64,000 bases of DNA from Desulfobulbaceae bacterium. GTDB taxonomy: Bacteria > Desulfobacterota > Desulfobulbia > Desulfobulbales > Desulfocapsaceae. The translations under genes were made by a program, and so were the position numbers. The notes below the pieces were generated by a model. That model was not told where the DNA came from, ran no database searches, and worked only from the letters and a program-made list of their open reading frames with translations. The stretch covers positions 1 through 64,000 of the forward strand of contig JAABSV010000004.1 of assembly GCA_011390165.1 (NCBI GenBank), given 5' to 3'. Within the stretch, counting starts at the first letter, position 1. Every line of letters begins with the position of its first letter. Positions 45,308 through 55,327 of the stretch are shown piece after piece.

Positions 45308-45484
45308 GTGCGCTGCAAGGAGAAAGGCTGTCCGGGCACCCTGGAAGTCCACCGTCTCTGTCGCCGGGTCCGGTTGCGCTGCCGCCAGTGCGGCCACCAA
45401 TACCAGATTCATGAAGTGGCCGCCGAGCTCGATCGGGAAACCGAAGAACTCCTCTCCCGCTATACCGCCATCATCTACGACTAA
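45308..45484 (+). CDS. Small zinc-ribbon protein (58 residues)
   Basis: A short protein with a GTG start behind GGAGGAGGG. Translated, it begins (M)RCKEKGCPGTLEV and has CRQCGHQYQI. The Cys pattern CxxxxC ... CxxC fits one zinc ribbon, and the C-terminal half is an acidic helix (ELDRETEELLSRYTAI). The function is unknown. It sits 19 nt after pyrE and is probably co-transcribed with it. It is not a frame shadow: the codon use and Cys pairs are convincing. Confidence 0.7.
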   Translation: MRCKEKGCPGTLEVHRLCRRVRLRCRQCGHQYQIHEVAAELDRETEELLSRYTAIIYD

Positions 45485-45797
45485 AAAAATTGGCAAGGCA
45501 CACCACAGTCAAAATCGACGACAACACGTCCACCCCCAGTTCAACCCTCTTTGGGGTTGTCTGCACGCGAGAAGAGGGGGAAGCTGAACCGTCTCCTGCC
45601 TGTCCGGTTCGCCCTCTCTGCCAGCTGCTCCGCTGCCCTCTGAACGCAGGGCAAAATGACCGGCAGAAAAATTCCCATGGCCATTTTTTCGCATAGGTCA
45701 TATAGTGGCGCAACAGGAGTGTAAGAGAGGGGAACAGGGTTGATACCAGGTTTGCGGCAAGGGTCGGCAGCAGCATCGACAAAGAGTCAGGAACCGG
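45485..45797. other. Spacer before the PilZ gene
   Basis: About 310 bp with no supported gene. It includes a small stem (caaccc/gggttg near 45543-45560) without a T-run. The AT-richer part near 45690-45720 could hold the promoter of the next gene, but no certain boxes were found. Confidence 0.5.
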
Positions 45798-46277
45798 ATG
45801 GAAGGAAACCAGCCCATAAACAAATTTTTTGTTGACAGTGGTGGCGAAACGACCGTAGTCTGCCCCTATTGCCAGGTGGTTAAAGCCGTCTGCGTCCTTA
45901 AGTACCGCGATCGCCACGAACTCCTCAAGGTCAAATGCGTCTGCGGAAAGATATTTACCATCAGCCTGGAATTCCGCCGCCACTACCGTAAATCGACCGA
46001 GCTGGAGGGCAGCTTCGAATGTCTCCCCCCGGCCGCCAGCGGCGGCAGGATGAGGATTGTCAACCTCTCTCTGGAGGGGGCCTGTTTTGAAGTGAACGGG
46101 CTGCACAACCTCAAAGAGGGCGCTCGCGGCACGATGGTCTTCACCCTGGATGACCGAAAAAAGACGGTGATAACCAAAAAGATGGTGATCCGCAACGTCA
46201 CCGGGAAAAGGATAGGCTGCCAGTTTGTCGAAGAACGGGCGTTTGAGAAGGAGCTGGGCTTTTACCTGTTTCTCTGA
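45798..46277 (+). CDS. PilZ-domain protein with N-terminal zinc-ribbon-like motif
   Basis: A 159-residue protein. Residues 1-60 hold two Cys pairs (CPYC and CVCGK, zinc-ribbon-like). Residues 60-159 form a PilZ domain with FRRHYRK (RxxxR-like element), IVNLSLEGACFEV (in place of DxSxxG) and GCQFVEERAFEKELGFYL. PilZ proteins bind cyclic di-GMP and control motility or biofilm. The first motif has the two Arg needed, so binding is plausible but unproven. The gene overlaps the hflX 3' end by 16 nt in convergent orientation. Confidence 0.85.
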   Translation: MEGNQPINKFFVDSGGETTVVCPYCQVVKAVCVLKYRDRHELLKVKCVCGKIFTISLEFRRHYRKSTELEGSFECLPPAASGGRMRIVNLSLEGACFEVNGLHNLKEGARGTMVFTLDDRKKTVITKKMVIRNVTGKRIGCQFVEERAFEKELGFYLFL

Positions 46278-47986
46278 CCCACCGCCGCCGCCAACCTCTT
46301 GCCGATCAGCCTCTGGGCCTGGTCGAGAAAACCATGCAGACTCTCCGGGTCGATGGCACTGATTGCCAGCCCTTCCCGGCCAATATTTTCCCGCACCTGC
46401 TCCGGGTCGTCAACCATATCTATCTTGTTAAAGAGGATGAGGCGAGGCAGCCCACCCAGTTCCAGTTCCTGAAGAATCCCATCCACCACCGCCATCTGTT
46501 GACGAAAGGCAGGATTGGCGACATCGACCACATGCACCAGCAGGTCAGCCTCCTGCAGTTCCTCCAGGGTGGCCATGAAGGCCTGCAGCAGATCTGCCGG
46601 CAGATTGCCGATAAAACCGACCGTATCGGTAAGTATCACCTCCATCTCAGAGGGAAAACGGAGCCGCCGGCTGGTCGGGTCAAGGGTGGCAAAGAGCTTG
46701 TCCTCGGCGAGAATATCGCTGTTGGTAAGGGTGTTGAGCAAGGTCGACTTGCCGGCGTTGGTATAGCCCACCAGGGAGAGGACCGGCAGATCTCTCTTCC
46801 GCCGTTGCGCCCGCCGCCGGTACCGCTCGGCGCCGACCTGCTTCAATTCCCTGGTCAAACGGGCCAGGCGGTCGTTGATCCGCCGCCGGTCAATCTCCAG
46901 TTTGGTCTCCCCCGGCCCCCGCGCGCCGATGCCGCCGGTGAGTCGGGAGAGGGCGTCGTCCCGGGACGAGAGGCGCGGCAGCAGGTACTTCAGTTGGGCC
47001 ATCTCCACCTGCAGCTTGCCCTCCCGACTCATTGCCCGATGGGCGAAGATGTCGAGGATGAGCTGGGTCCGGTCAATCACCCGGAGATCGGTGAAGTCGG
47101 TGATCGAGCGGGTTTGCGAGGGGTTGAGTTCCTGGTTGAAGATGAGCAGATTGGCGTCGAGCTGCAGGGCCCGGATCATGATCTCGGCCAGTTTCCCCCG
47201 GCCGAGGATCAGCCGGGGATTGAGCCGGTTACGCCGCTGCAGGACGGTGTCGAGCACCTCGACCTGATCGGAGCGAGCCAGTTCCACCAGCTCGGCCAGT
47301 GACTCCTCCGCCGCCTGCCGGCCGGCGGTGGTGACACTGACCAGAATCGCTCGATCAGCACCACTGTCGACCCGGCTGCCGGAGCGGCTGCCGGCCAATG
47401 CCGCCTCCACCGAGGCGATCAGCGCCGTGAGCGGCTCGCTCTGGTTGGCCGGGTGGACCGGGGTGAGAAAGGCCCAGTTGGGGCCGCCGTCGGCGGCGGA
47501 AAGCAGGTGGGCGCTGTGCAGCTTCCCCGGCAGGCCATCCTCGGCCACCTGCAGCACCGAAAGGAGGTCGAGGCGGAGGAAGAGCAGGTCCATCAGATCC
47601 TCGTCGCTGATTTCCTCGCCGTCGAGATGGGTGTGGACCAGGCGCAGGCCCCGCAGACGACCACCGGATGCCCGTTCGCCGCCCAGGCGGGGAATCATGA
47701 TCCTGGCGTGGTCGCCGACGACCACGGCTTCTACCCGCCCGGAGCGGTGCAGCAGCAGCCCCAGCTGTCGATTGGTCTCAAAGGAGAGCTGGCTGAGGGC
47801 CCGGGCCATCTCGCTGCTGATGATCCTGTCCGGGTCCACCCTCTTGCCGCCCAGCCGTTCCAAGGCCCGCAACTGATTACTTTTCAACCCTGCCGTATTG
47901 CCGCTTACTAGTCCGATGGCGCCTCTCCTTCTTTTGGAAAAAAGATCCCGGCCGGCAGCATCTCCGCCGCTGTCGGATCCGGGCAT
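46262..47986 (-). CDS. hflX: Ribosome-associated GTPase HflX
   Basis: A 574-residue HflX, longer than E. coli HflX (about 426) because of an N-terminal extension of about 150 residues, a form seen in deltaproteobacteria. The G domain has GYTNAGKSTLLNTLT, DTVGFIGNLP and NKID. Upstream, RLTGGIGARGPGETKLEIDR is the HflX hallmark. It binds and splits stalled ribosomes. The first ATG (47986) overlaps the cytochrome gene by 79 nt; the true start may be further in, but no better ATG is close, so the N-terminus is uncertain. Confidence 0.93.
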   Translation of the reverse strand: MPGSDSGGDAAGRDLFSKRRRGAIGLVSGNTAGLKSNQLRALERLGGKRVDPDRIISSEMARALSQLSFETNRQLGLLLHRSGRVEAVVVGDHARIMIPRLGGERASGGRLRGLRLVHTHLDGEEISDEDLMDLLFLRLDLLSVLQVAEDGLPGKLHSAHLLSAADGGPNWAFLTPVHPANQSEPLTALIASVEAALAGSRSGSRVDSGADRAILVSVTTAGRQAAEESLAELVELARSDQVEVLDTVLQRRNRLNPRLILGRGKLAEIMIRALQLDANLLIFNQELNPSQTRSITDFTDLRVIDRTQLILDIFAHRAMSREGKLQVEMAQLKYLLPRLSSRDDALSRLTGGIGARGPGETKLEIDRRRINDRLARLTRELKQVGAERYRRRAQRRKRDLPVLSLVGYTNAGKSTLLNTLTNSDILAEDKLFATLDPTSRRLRFPSEMEVILTDTVGFIGNLPADLLQAFMATLEELQEADLLVHVVDVANPAFRQQMAVVDGILQELELGGLPRLILFNKIDMVDDPEQVRENIGREGLAISAIDPESLHGFLDQAQRLIGKRLAAAVGQRNR

Positions 47987-49734
47987 TGGCTGTCCCGCCG
48001 GTAGTTCCGCCAGAGGGGATCGTCATAGCGGTCGTGGCAGCCGACACAGAGACCGACCCGGAGGATGGCCCGCAGCTCCTCGCCGGAAAAGGGGCGCAGG
48101 TTGCGTCGCGAGCTGTGCTGCAGTGGTTCACCACTCAGGCTGACATAGCTATCAAAGGGGACGGTGGGGCCACTGGCCGTCACCACCCCCTGCTCGAGGG
48201 GAAGAAAGGCCAACTCCCCGTCCCGGACAATCAGCCGCCCTTCCCCCAGACCAACGGTCTTGGTGGAGGCATGGCAGTCGGCGCAGCTCCGCCCCCCCGC
48301 CTGGGTGGTATGGGGGTTGATCGCCGCCATGGTGAAGCGGTCAAAACTCTGCTCCAACTCCCCTTGCTCATTGACCACGGTGACGATGTCCTGGCAACCC
48401 GGTGTCATCACCACCACCTCCTCGCCCCACACCCCCAGCATCGGCCGTTCGTAGCGGATGTAGGAACGGCCCTCTTCCCACAGCCCCTCGGTTTCGGTAA
48501 GGCTCAGTTTGTCGAGATGGCGGCCGCCGGCATCCCGCTTGACATGGCAGCCGTAACACTGGGCCACCCAGGGTGAGTGGCAGGCCTCACAGGAGACCCG
48601 GCGGTGGGCCGGAAAATCACAGACCCCAGCCTTGGGCCCTTTGAGCGGCCGGACCTTGCCGTCCACCTTGCCAACCAGTACCGGCCGCCCCTCCTCCTCG
48701 TCGACATTGCTCAGCCGGTTCCCCTTTGCGGTCATCCCCGGCTGGTCGGCATGGCAGCTTACGCAGGTGACTTCCAATTGTTCCTCATAGTGGGCATAGC
48801 TGGTGCCGTCCCCCATCACCTCGTCCCGGGAGTGGCAGTCGATACACTCCATCCCCCGGGCGTGGTGGACGTCGTCGGCCAGTTCCAGGTAGAACCTGGC
48901 CCCGGGCAGCTGGCGGCTGTTGGCGCCGCCCTCTTCGTAAGGGGTAGCATAGCCTTCCGACTCGAAGAGGCCCATGTAGGCCAGGCCAATCCGGCCGGAA
49001 CGGTTGTGGCAGCGGACACAATTCAGGGAGGCAACCTTGGCGGTGACCAGGGGATGCGGCCTCTTCTCCTCTGTTGCCGACGTCTCCTCATAGTCAGCGA
49101 CCAGGATGGAGGCCATCTCGTTTTTGCCGGGGAGTTGATGGTGGCAGGCGGAGCACCCTCCCCCTTTCTCGCTGAAGAAGGGAGGCAGACCGGCGAGGTC
49201 GTTTTTCTGCTTCCAAAGGTGGCAGGTGGCGCAGAGTTTGCGGAAATAATCTATGGCCAGGGAATTCTGTTCGCCGGCCAGCAGGTCGGCCACGGTCAGT
49301 TCGGTATTCTGGCTGTCGCTCTCCCCCCAGTAATAGAGGAGGGTGCCGAGGATTCCCCGATTGGTGGCCATCAGCGAGTGTTTCACCTTGGTGGCGTCGG
49401 TCGGGTGGCACCCCTCGCTGGCGCAGGTCTTCTCCACCAGACGGAGATCACCGGGATTGAGCACCATTCCGCGGTGCGCCGCCTCCTCGGTCACCGCCAG
49501 GGGGTTACCCAGGTGGCAGGAGGAGCAGCCGATCACCTGCGGGTCGTGGGCCGGGTCCAGCTTCACCTCGCCATGACAACTGAGACACATCTCGACACTG
49601 CCGGCCGTGGTAACAAAGAGCTGCTCCGGCCGCTGACCCGACTGCTCCTTGACGATCAGCCAGATGAAGGCCAGCACCGCCATGGCAATCACCAGGCCGC
49701 TGCCGATCCCCCGGGTCGTTATCTCTCTTGCCAC
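47908..49734 (-). CDS. Dodecahaem c-type cytochrome, membrane-anchored
   Basis: A 608-residue protein with 12 haem-binding motifs: CLSCH, CSSCH, CASEGCH (a CX4CH variant), CATCH, CSACH, CVRCH, CIDCH, CVSCH, CEACH, CYGCH, CADCH and CVGCH. One N-terminal hydrophobic segment (LVIAMAVLAFIWLIV) is a signal or membrane anchor, so the haem domain lies in the periplasm. It probably carries electrons between the quinone pool and a terminal acceptor; I do not recognise a named family. A GTG start follows GGGAG. It lies 12 nt after nadE and overlaps hflX. Confidence 0.9.
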   Translation of the reverse strand: MAREITTRGIGSGLVIAMAVLAFIWLIVKEQSGQRPEQLFVTTAGSVEMCLSCHGEVKLDPAHDPQVIGCSSCHLGNPLAVTEEAAHRGMVLNPGDLRLVEKTCASEGCHPTDATKVKHSLMATNRGILGTLLYYWGESDSQNTELTVADLLAGEQNSLAIDYFRKLCATCHLWKQKNDLAGLPPFFSEKGGGCSACHHQLPGKNEMASILVADYEETSATEEKRPHPLVTAKVASLNCVRCHNRSGRIGLAYMGLFESEGYATPYEEGGANSRQLPGARFYLELADDVHHARGMECIDCHSRDEVMGDGTSYAHYEEQLEVTCVSCHADQPGMTAKGNRLSNVDEEEGRPVLVGKVDGKVRPLKGPKAGVCDFPAHRRVSCEACHSPWVAQCYGCHVKRDAGGRHLDKLSLTETEGLWEEGRSYIRYERPMLGVWGEEVVVMTPGCQDIVTVVNEQGELEQSFDRFTMAAINPHTTQAGGRSCADCHASTKTVGLGEGRLIVRDGELAFLPLEQGVVTASGPTVPFDSYVSLSGEPLQHSSRRNLRPFSGEELRAILRVGLCVGCHDRYDDPLWRNYRRDSQCPDPTAAEMLPAGIFFPKEGEAPSD

Positions 49735-49746
49735 CGTCGCTCCCGC

Positions 49747-51396
49747 TCAGCCGTGGAAGCGCTGGACATTGGGGTAGCGCCGGCCAAAGCCAAAGGCCTT
49801 GGTGGTCACCTTCAGACCCAGGGGCGCCTGCTTCCGTTTGTACTCGTTGATCCGCACCCGGCGGATGATATCGTCCACCACCTGGCGGTCAAAACCCAGT
49901 TCGACCAGTTCCGCCACCCCGGCCCCCCGCTCAAGGTGGTGCTCGAGTATCGCGTCCAGTACCGGGTAGGGGGGGAGGTCATCCTGATCGGTCTGGTCGG
50001 GGCGGAGTTCTGCTGTCGGCGGCCGACTGATGCTGCTTTGGGGGATGATCTCCCGGGCTTGGTTGACATACCCGGCAAGCTCGTAAACCAGCCGCTTGGG
50101 GAGGTCGGCGATCACCGCCAGGCCACCGCTCATGTCGCCGTAGAGGGTGCAGTAGCCCACCGCCATCTCGCTCTTGTTACCGGTGGTGAGGAGAAGATGG
50201 CCAAACTTGTTGGAGAGGGCCATGAGCAGGTTACCACGGATGCGGGCCTGCAGATTCTGCTCGGTGACATCCTCCTGCAGTCCGGCAAAAAGGGGCTGCA
50301 GGCTGCGACTGAAGGCCTCGACCAGCGGCATGATCGGCAGGACCTCGAACCGGCAGCCAAGGTTGGCAGCCAGTTGCCGGGCATCCGCCAAAGAGGCGGC
50401 GGCCGAGTAAGCCGAGGGGAGGGCCACCCCGAGAAGGTTTTCCGGGCCGAGGGCGTCGGCGGCAATGGCGGCGGTCAGCGCCGAATCGATGCCGCCGGAG
50501 AGGCCGAGCACCGCCGACGAAAAACCCGATTTGCGCACATAGTCGCCAACCCCCATCACCAGCGCCTGATAAACAGCGGCCGTCTCCGGCAGGTCGGCCG
50601 GGCCATGCAAATCGCCCTGCCAGCCATCGCTCTCGACCACCACCATATCCTCGACAAAGCTCTCCGCCCGGGCAACCACATCTCCCTCCCGGTTCAACAC
50701 CAGGCTGCCGCCGTCAAAGAGGAGGGAATCCTGGCCACCGACCTGGTTGCAGTAGAGGAAGGGGACCTGGTGGCGTCGGCTGATCGCCTGGAAGATCTTC
50801 CGCCGCTGCTCCGCCTTACCGCGCTGAAAAGGGGATGCGGAGATGTTGAGCACCGCCGAGATCCGTCGACCACATTCATGCGCCTGGCGGAAAAGGGCGG
50901 CAACAGGGTCGAGATCATACTCGGCCACCTCTTCGTTCCAGACATCTTCACAGACGGTAACCGCGAAGGTGAGACCGCCACAGTCGTAGAGACCGGGAAC
51001 CGGACCCGGTTCGAAATAGCGCCGCTCGTCAAAGACGTCATAGGTGGGGAGGAGCTGTTTGCTGGCGGAAAAGACCAGTTCGCCACCCCGGGCCACCAGG
51101 GCGGTGTTGTAAAGGGTCTTGCCGTGGCCGCCGGGGCGGGGCAGGAATGCCCCGAAAAGAATGTCCATCCCTTCCGGCAAAGCGGCAAGCAGGGCGGTCA
51201 GGGCCCGACTGTGCGCCGCCAGAAAGGAGCGCCGTTCGAGCAGATCCTGCGGCGGATAGCCGGAAAGGGCCAGTTCCGGAAAGATTGCCAGCGTACAGCC
51301 GAGACCTTTCGCCTGCTCGGCCCGGGCAACGATTTTGGCGCTGTTGCCGGCGAGGTCACCGATCACCGGGTTGGTCTGGACGAGGGCAATCCGCAC
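49747..51396 (-). CDS. nadE: Glutamine-dependent NAD+ synthetase
   Basis: A 549-residue fusion of a nitrilase-type glutaminase domain (residues 1-260) and an NAD synthetase domain. Glutaminase triad regions: Glu in IFPELALSGYPPQ, Lys in SASKQLLPTYDVFDERRYF and Cys in FLYCNQVGGQDS. The synthetase P-loop is GLSGGIDSALTAAIAADALG, with LLTTGNKSEMAVGYCTLYGD downstream. It makes NAD from deamido-NAD, glutamine and ATP. It starts with GTG 51396 behind AGGAGG. It lies between mltG and the cytochrome on the same strand. Confidence 0.96.
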   Translation of the reverse strand: MRIALVQTNPVIGDLAGNSAKIVARAEQAKGLGCTLAIFPELALSGYPPQDLLERRSFLAAHSRALTALLAALPEGMDILFGAFLPRPGGHGKTLYNTALVARGGELVFSASKQLLPTYDVFDERRYFEPGPVPGLYDCGGLTFAVTVCEDVWNEEVAEYDLDPVAALFRQAHECGRRISAVLNISASPFQRGKAEQRRKIFQAISRRHQVPFLYCNQVGGQDSLLFDGGSLVLNREGDVVARAESFVEDMVVVESDGWQGDLHGPADLPETAAVYQALVMGVGDYVRKSGFSSAVLGLSGGIDSALTAAIAADALGPENLLGVALPSAYSAAASLADARQLAANLGCRFEVLPIMPLVEAFSRSLQPLFAGLQEDVTEQNLQARIRGNLLMALSNKFGHLLLTTGNKSEMAVGYCTLYGDMSGGLAVIADLPKRLVYELAGYVNQAREIIPQSSISRPPTAELRPDQTDQDDLPPYPVLDAILEHHLERGAGVAELVELGFDRQVVDDIIRRVRINEYKRKQAPLGLKVTTKAFGFGRRYPNVQRFHG

Positions 51397-51450
51397 ACCT
51401 GCCTCCTCAAGGTTCTCCGCAAGGCGGGTATCGCCTTCATGGACTGCCCA

Positions 51451-52560
51451 TTATTTACCTTCTTTTGGGCTCTTTTTCCTCTGATATTTTTGTACCGCCC
51501 GATTATGTTCGGCCAGACTGGCACTGAAATGGTGGCTGCCGTCATTTTGGGCGACGAAGTAGAGGCTGTCGGTTTCGGCGGGAAAAAGAACCGCCCGCAG
51601 AGAATCGCGGCCGGGGTTGCAGATCGGCCCGATGGGCAGGCCGGCGCGGGTGTAGGTGTTGTAGGGGCCAGGGGTCTGCAGGTGGCGGCGGGTAATCGGG
51701 CCGCTGAAATCGACAAGGCCATAGACGGCGGTCGGGTCGGACTGCAGCCGCATCCCCAGGCGGAGCCGGTTGTGGAACACCCCGGCGATCAGCGGCCGTT
51801 CGGCGGCTACAGCCGCCTCCTTTTCGACGATGGAGGCCAGTATCACCGTCTCTTCCCGATCAACCTCCACCGCCGGTTCCGCCGCATCCACCGCCGGTTC
51901 CGCCTCAGGTCCCACCGAAGGTTCCACTGCCCGTTCCGCCGCCAGTTCCGCCCAGACGGTGGTGAAACGGCCTACCAGCCGGGCAATGATCTTCTCCGCC
52001 CGGGCGTTGTCGCGGGTGAAGAGATAGCTGTCGGGATACAGGTAGCCCTCGAGGCTGCGCAGCTCCGGGTAGCCGAGACTGGCAATGAAACGACGATCGG
52101 TGACCAGATTGGCGAAACTGCGCCGATCGCACCACCCTTTGGCGGCAAAGATCGCACCGATCTCCGCCGCCGTCAACCCCTCGGGGATGGTCACCTGATG
52201 CTGGATCGGCCGGGCAACGGCCAGTTGGGCGAGGAGGTCAAGGGGCCTTTGCCCCCGATCAAGAAGAAACTCACCGGCCGGCAGGCGGCCGCTCCGGCCA
52301 CTCAGAATGGCCAGAAGGAGGAAGCGGCGATCCTCGTGAACCAGCCCGGCGGCGGCCAGTTGCCGGGCTATCTCAACCATGGAGGAACCACGGCTGATCT
52401 GCACCACCCTCGTTTCCAGCGGCCGGTCCCCCTGCCCGAGCCCCTCTCCGCCACCCGGGCCGGGGCGGAGGGCATAGAGAGAGAGCCAGACGACCAGTAA
52501 GGCCAGTCCGGCCACTACCCCAAGGGCGAGGTAGAGGATTCTGCGAAGAAGCCGGAGCAC
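51451..52560 (-). CDS. mltG: Endolytic murein transglycosylase MltG
   Basis: A 369-residue YceG-family protein with an N-terminal membrane helix (LALGVVAGLALLVVWLSLYA) and a periplasmic catalytic domain. The catalytic region VEKEAAVAAERPLIAGVFHN and LGMRLQSDPTAVYGL are intact, the first Glu being the likely catalytic residue. It cuts nascent glycan strands and so sets chain ends. An insert of about 25 residues rich in Glu, Pro and Ala just before this region is encoded by tandem repeats (see 51866-51950). It starts with GTG 52560, 16 nt after lon. Confidence 0.95.
   Translation of the reverse strand: MLRLLRRILYLALGVVAGLALLVVWLSLYALRPGPGGGEGLGQGDRPLETRVVQISRGSSMVEIARQLAAAGLVHEDRRFLLLAILSGRSGRLPAGEFLLDRGQRPLDLLAQLAVARPIQHQVTIPEGLTAAEIGAIFAAKGWCDRRSFANLVTDRRFIASLGYPELRSLEGYLYPDSYLFTRDNARAEKIIARLVGRFTTVWAELAAERAVEPSVGPEAEPAVDAAEPAVEVDREETVILASIVEKEAAVAAERPLIAGVFHNRLRLGMRLQSDPTAVYGLVDFSGPITRRHLQTPGPYNTYTRAGLPIGPICNPGRDSLRAVLFPAETDSLYFVAQNDGSHHFSASLAEHNRAVQKYQRKKSPKEGK
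51866..51950. repeat. 21-bp tandem repeat inside mltG
   Basis: tccaccgccggttccgcc recurs as two 21-bp units from 51866 and 51887, followed by two to three diverged copies to about 51950. The unit is a multiple of three, so the frame is kept and the protein gains an AEPAVE-type insert next to the catalytic segment. Confidence 0.8.
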
Positions 52561-52576
52561 TGGTCCGGGGGGCGGC

Positions 52577-54970
52577 TCAACCGGCCTTGCCGGTCACTTT
52601 GACGGTGGCTTTTGCCCCCTTGCCACCCTTTGGAAAGGCCAGACGAACCACCTCATCCATATCCTTGACCGGGAAAAACTCCATCTTGTCGCGGATATCC
52701 TTTGGTATCTCCTCAAGATCCTTCCTGTTCTGCTCGGGGATGATCACCTTGTCGATATCGGCCCGCAGGGCGGCAAGGGCCTTCTCCTTCAGGCCGCCGA
52801 TGGGCAGCACCCGGCCGCGCAGGGTCACCTCGCCGGTCATCGCCAGCCCCTTGCTCACCGTCTTGCCGGTGAGGGCCGAGTAGAGGGCGGTGGCCATGGT
52901 GATCCCGGCGGAGGGGCCATCCTTGGGGATTGCCCCGGCGGGGACGTGGATATGGAGGTCGATCTTTTCAAAGTAATCCTCGGCCAGCCCCAGATCGAGC
53001 GAACGGCTGCGGCAGTAGGTGAGGGCCGCCTGGGCCGACTCCTTCATCACCTCGCCCAGTTGCCCGGTGAGGATCAGTTTGCCCTTGCCGGGCATCAGGT
53101 TGACTTCAATCTGGAGAATCTCGCCACCGATTTCGGTCCAGGCCAGCCCGGTAACCAGTCCCGGCTGCTCAAGTTTTTCCATCTCCGATTCGGGGATGGT
53201 CTTTGGTGGACCGAGATAGCGACTGAGGTTGTTGTCGGTAACGCTGTAGGGCCCCTTCCCCCCTTCGGCCACCTTGCGGGCGATCTTCCGGCACACCTTG
53301 CCGATCTCCCGTTCCAGGTTCCGCAGACCGGCCTCGTAGGTGTAGTGGGTGGTGATATACTTCAGGGTGGCGTCGTCCATACGGATCTGGCTGGGGCGCA
53401 GACCGTTCTCCTTCAACTGCCGGGGGAAGAGGTAGCGCCTGGCAATGACGATCTTCTCTTCAAGGGTGTAGCCGGAGAGCCGGATCACCTCCATCCGGTC
53501 GTAGAGCGGGCCGGGGATGGTGTCGCTCATGTTGGCGGTGGTGATGAACATCACCTTGGAGAGATCGACCGGCAGGTTCATGTAATGGTCGGTGAACTCG
53601 TAGTTCTGCTCGGGGTCGAGCACCTCGAGGAGGGCCGAGGAAGGGTCGCCACGGTAGTCGGAACCGATCTTGTCGATCTCGTCCATCATGAACACCGGGT
53701 TGTTGGTGGCCACCGTCTTCAACCCCTGGATGATCCGCCCCGGCATCGCCCCGATGTAGGTCCGGCGGTGGCCGCGAATCTCCGCCTCGTCACGCATCCC
53801 GCCCAGGGACATGCGGTGGAACTTTCGCCCCATCGCCCTGGCGATGGACTGGCCGAGCGAGGTCTTGCCCACCCCGGGGGGGCCGACAAAACAGAGGATC
53901 GGCCCCTTGCTGGTGGGGTTGAGCTTGCGGACCGCCAGGTACTCGAGGATCCGTTCCTTCACCTTTTCCAGCCCGTAATGGTCGTCGTCGAGCACCTGGC
54001 GGGCGTGGACCAGGTCGAGGATGTCGGTACTGCTCTTTTTCCAGGGAACATCGAGAATCCAGTCGATATAGGTGCGGATGATGGTCGCCTCGGAGGAGTC
54101 CGGATGCATCATCTCCATCCGGCTGAGCTGCTTCTTCGTCTCCTTGCGCACCGATTTCGGCATCTTGGTCTTCTTGATCTTCCGCTCCAGTTCGTCGATC
54201 TCCTGGGTCCGTTCGTCGGTGTCACCCAGCTCTTTTTGCAGGGCGTGCAGCTGTTCGCGGAGGAAATATTCGCGCTGGGACTTGCTCATTTCCTCCTTGG
54301 CATCGTTCTGGATCTTGGCCTGGACCGTGGAAACCTCCAGTTCCTTGGTGAGCAGGTCGCTGACCAGCTTCAGGCGCAGAAGGGGGTCGCTCTGTTCGAG
54401 AATCCGTTGCGACTCAGCTATCTTCAGGCGGAGATTGGAACCGACCAGATCGGCCAGGCGGCCGGGGTCTTCGATGTTGTTGATGATCATCATCAGGTCG
54501 GCGGAGAGAATCCCGCGCAGCGACATGATCTTTTCGGTCTGTTCCCGCACCGAGCGCATCAGCGCCTCGATCTCGACGGTAACCTCACCCGAATCCACCT
54601 CTTCGATCACCTCCACCGCCACCTGGTAGGAGGGCTCGCTGCGGATGAAGGTCTTGATCCGGGCCTTGCTCATCGCCTGCACCAGCACCTTCAGGCGGCC
54701 ATCGGGCAACTTCAGGGTCCGCATCACCATGCAGACCATGCCCACCAGGTAGAGGTCCTCCTGGGTCGGGTCGTCCTGGGTGGCGTCCTTCTGGGTGACC
54801 AGCATCAACAGCTTGTTGGTGCCGAGTGCCTCGTTGACCGCCTCGATGGACCCCGGCCGTCCGACGAAAAGAGGGATGATCATGTAGTTGAAGACGACGA
54901 CATCCCGGACTGCCATCATCGGCAGCACCTCGGGTATCTCCATCTCTTCGGTATTGGAAAAATCGTCCAT
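52577..54970 (-). CDS. lon: ATP-dependent Lon protease
   Basis: About 797 residues. The N-terminal substrate domain ([20 protein letters not shown]) is followed by the AAA+ module ([37 protein letters not shown]) and the serine-lysine protease domain ([19 protein letters not shown] with the catalytic Ser, [19 protein letters not shown] with the Lys). It degrades misfolded and regulatory proteins in the cytosol. ATG 54970 (MDDFSNTEE) was chosen; a GTG at 55000 with GGGGGA upstream is a good alternative. It heads the lon-mltG-nadE-cytochrome-hflX run. Confidence 0.97.
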   Translation of the reverse strand: MDDFSNTEEMEIPEVLPMMAVRDVVVFNYMIIPLFVGRPGSIEAVNEALGTNKLLMLVTQKDATQDDPTQEDLYLVGMVCMVMRTLKLPDGRLKVLVQAMSKARIKTFIRSEPSYQVAVEVIEEVDSGEVTVEIEALMRSVREQTEKIMSLRGILSADLMMIINNIEDPGRLADLVGSNLRLKIAESQRILEQSDPLLRLKLVSDLLTKELEVSTVQAKIQNDAKEEMSKSQREYFLREQLHALQKELGDTDERTQEIDELERKIKKTKMPKSVRKETKKQLSRMEMMHPDSSEATIIRTYIDWILDVPWKKSSTDILDLVHARQVLDDDHYGLEKVKERILEYLAVRKLNPTSKGPILCFVGPPGVGKTSLGQSIARAMGRKFHRMSLGGMRDEAEIRGHRRTYIGAMPGRIIQGLKTVATNNPVFMMDEIDKIGSDYRGDPSSALLEVLDPEQNYEFTDHYMNLPVDLSKVMFITTANMSDTIPGPLYDRMEVIRLSGYTLEEKIVIARRYLFPRQLKENGLRPSQIRMDDATLKYITTHYTYEAGLRNLEREIGKVCRKIARKVAEGGKGPYSVTDNNLSRYLGPPKTIPESEMEKLEQPGLVTGLAWTEIGGEILQIEVNLMPGKGKLILTGQLGEVMKESAQAALTYCRSRSLDLGLAEDYFEKIDLHIHVPAGAIPKDGPSAGITMATALYSALTGKTVSKGLAMTGEVTLRGRVLPIGGLKEKALAALRADIDKVIIPEQNRKDLEEIPKDIRDKMEFFPVKDMDEVVRLAFPKGGKGAKATVKVTGKAG

Positions 54971-55327
54971 GCCAATGCTTAACGAATCGTTGTATTCCAC
55001 ACATATCCCCCGGCGTGGGGCGGCTCCCGGACAAGGCCAGAACACCCATGGCCGTGTCCGCCACACGCCAACTTCCCGGACCATCCTGAACCTGGCCCTG
55101 AAACTATTTTCTCTGCATTCAGGCAGATAACCTTAAAACACCGACAACATAAAACAAAAACCAGGCAAATACTAAACATCCGGCCAATTCAAGTCAAGCG
55201 GCCTTTCTCGGCCCGACCGGCCGTTGCCGGCACCGCCTCGGCCCCCCTTTTTTCTTGAACTGTCGGCAGCTTTCCTGCATAGTGAGACGATCAACCAAAC
55301 CTGCCACCCCAGCCAGAAGAGGAGCCC

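Noticed and set aside
48577-52500. Very long open frame on the plus strand opposite the cytochrome, nadE and mltG genes
   Set aside because: It is antisense to three well-supported genes and has no recognisable domain. Long antisense frames are expected in GC-rich DNA.
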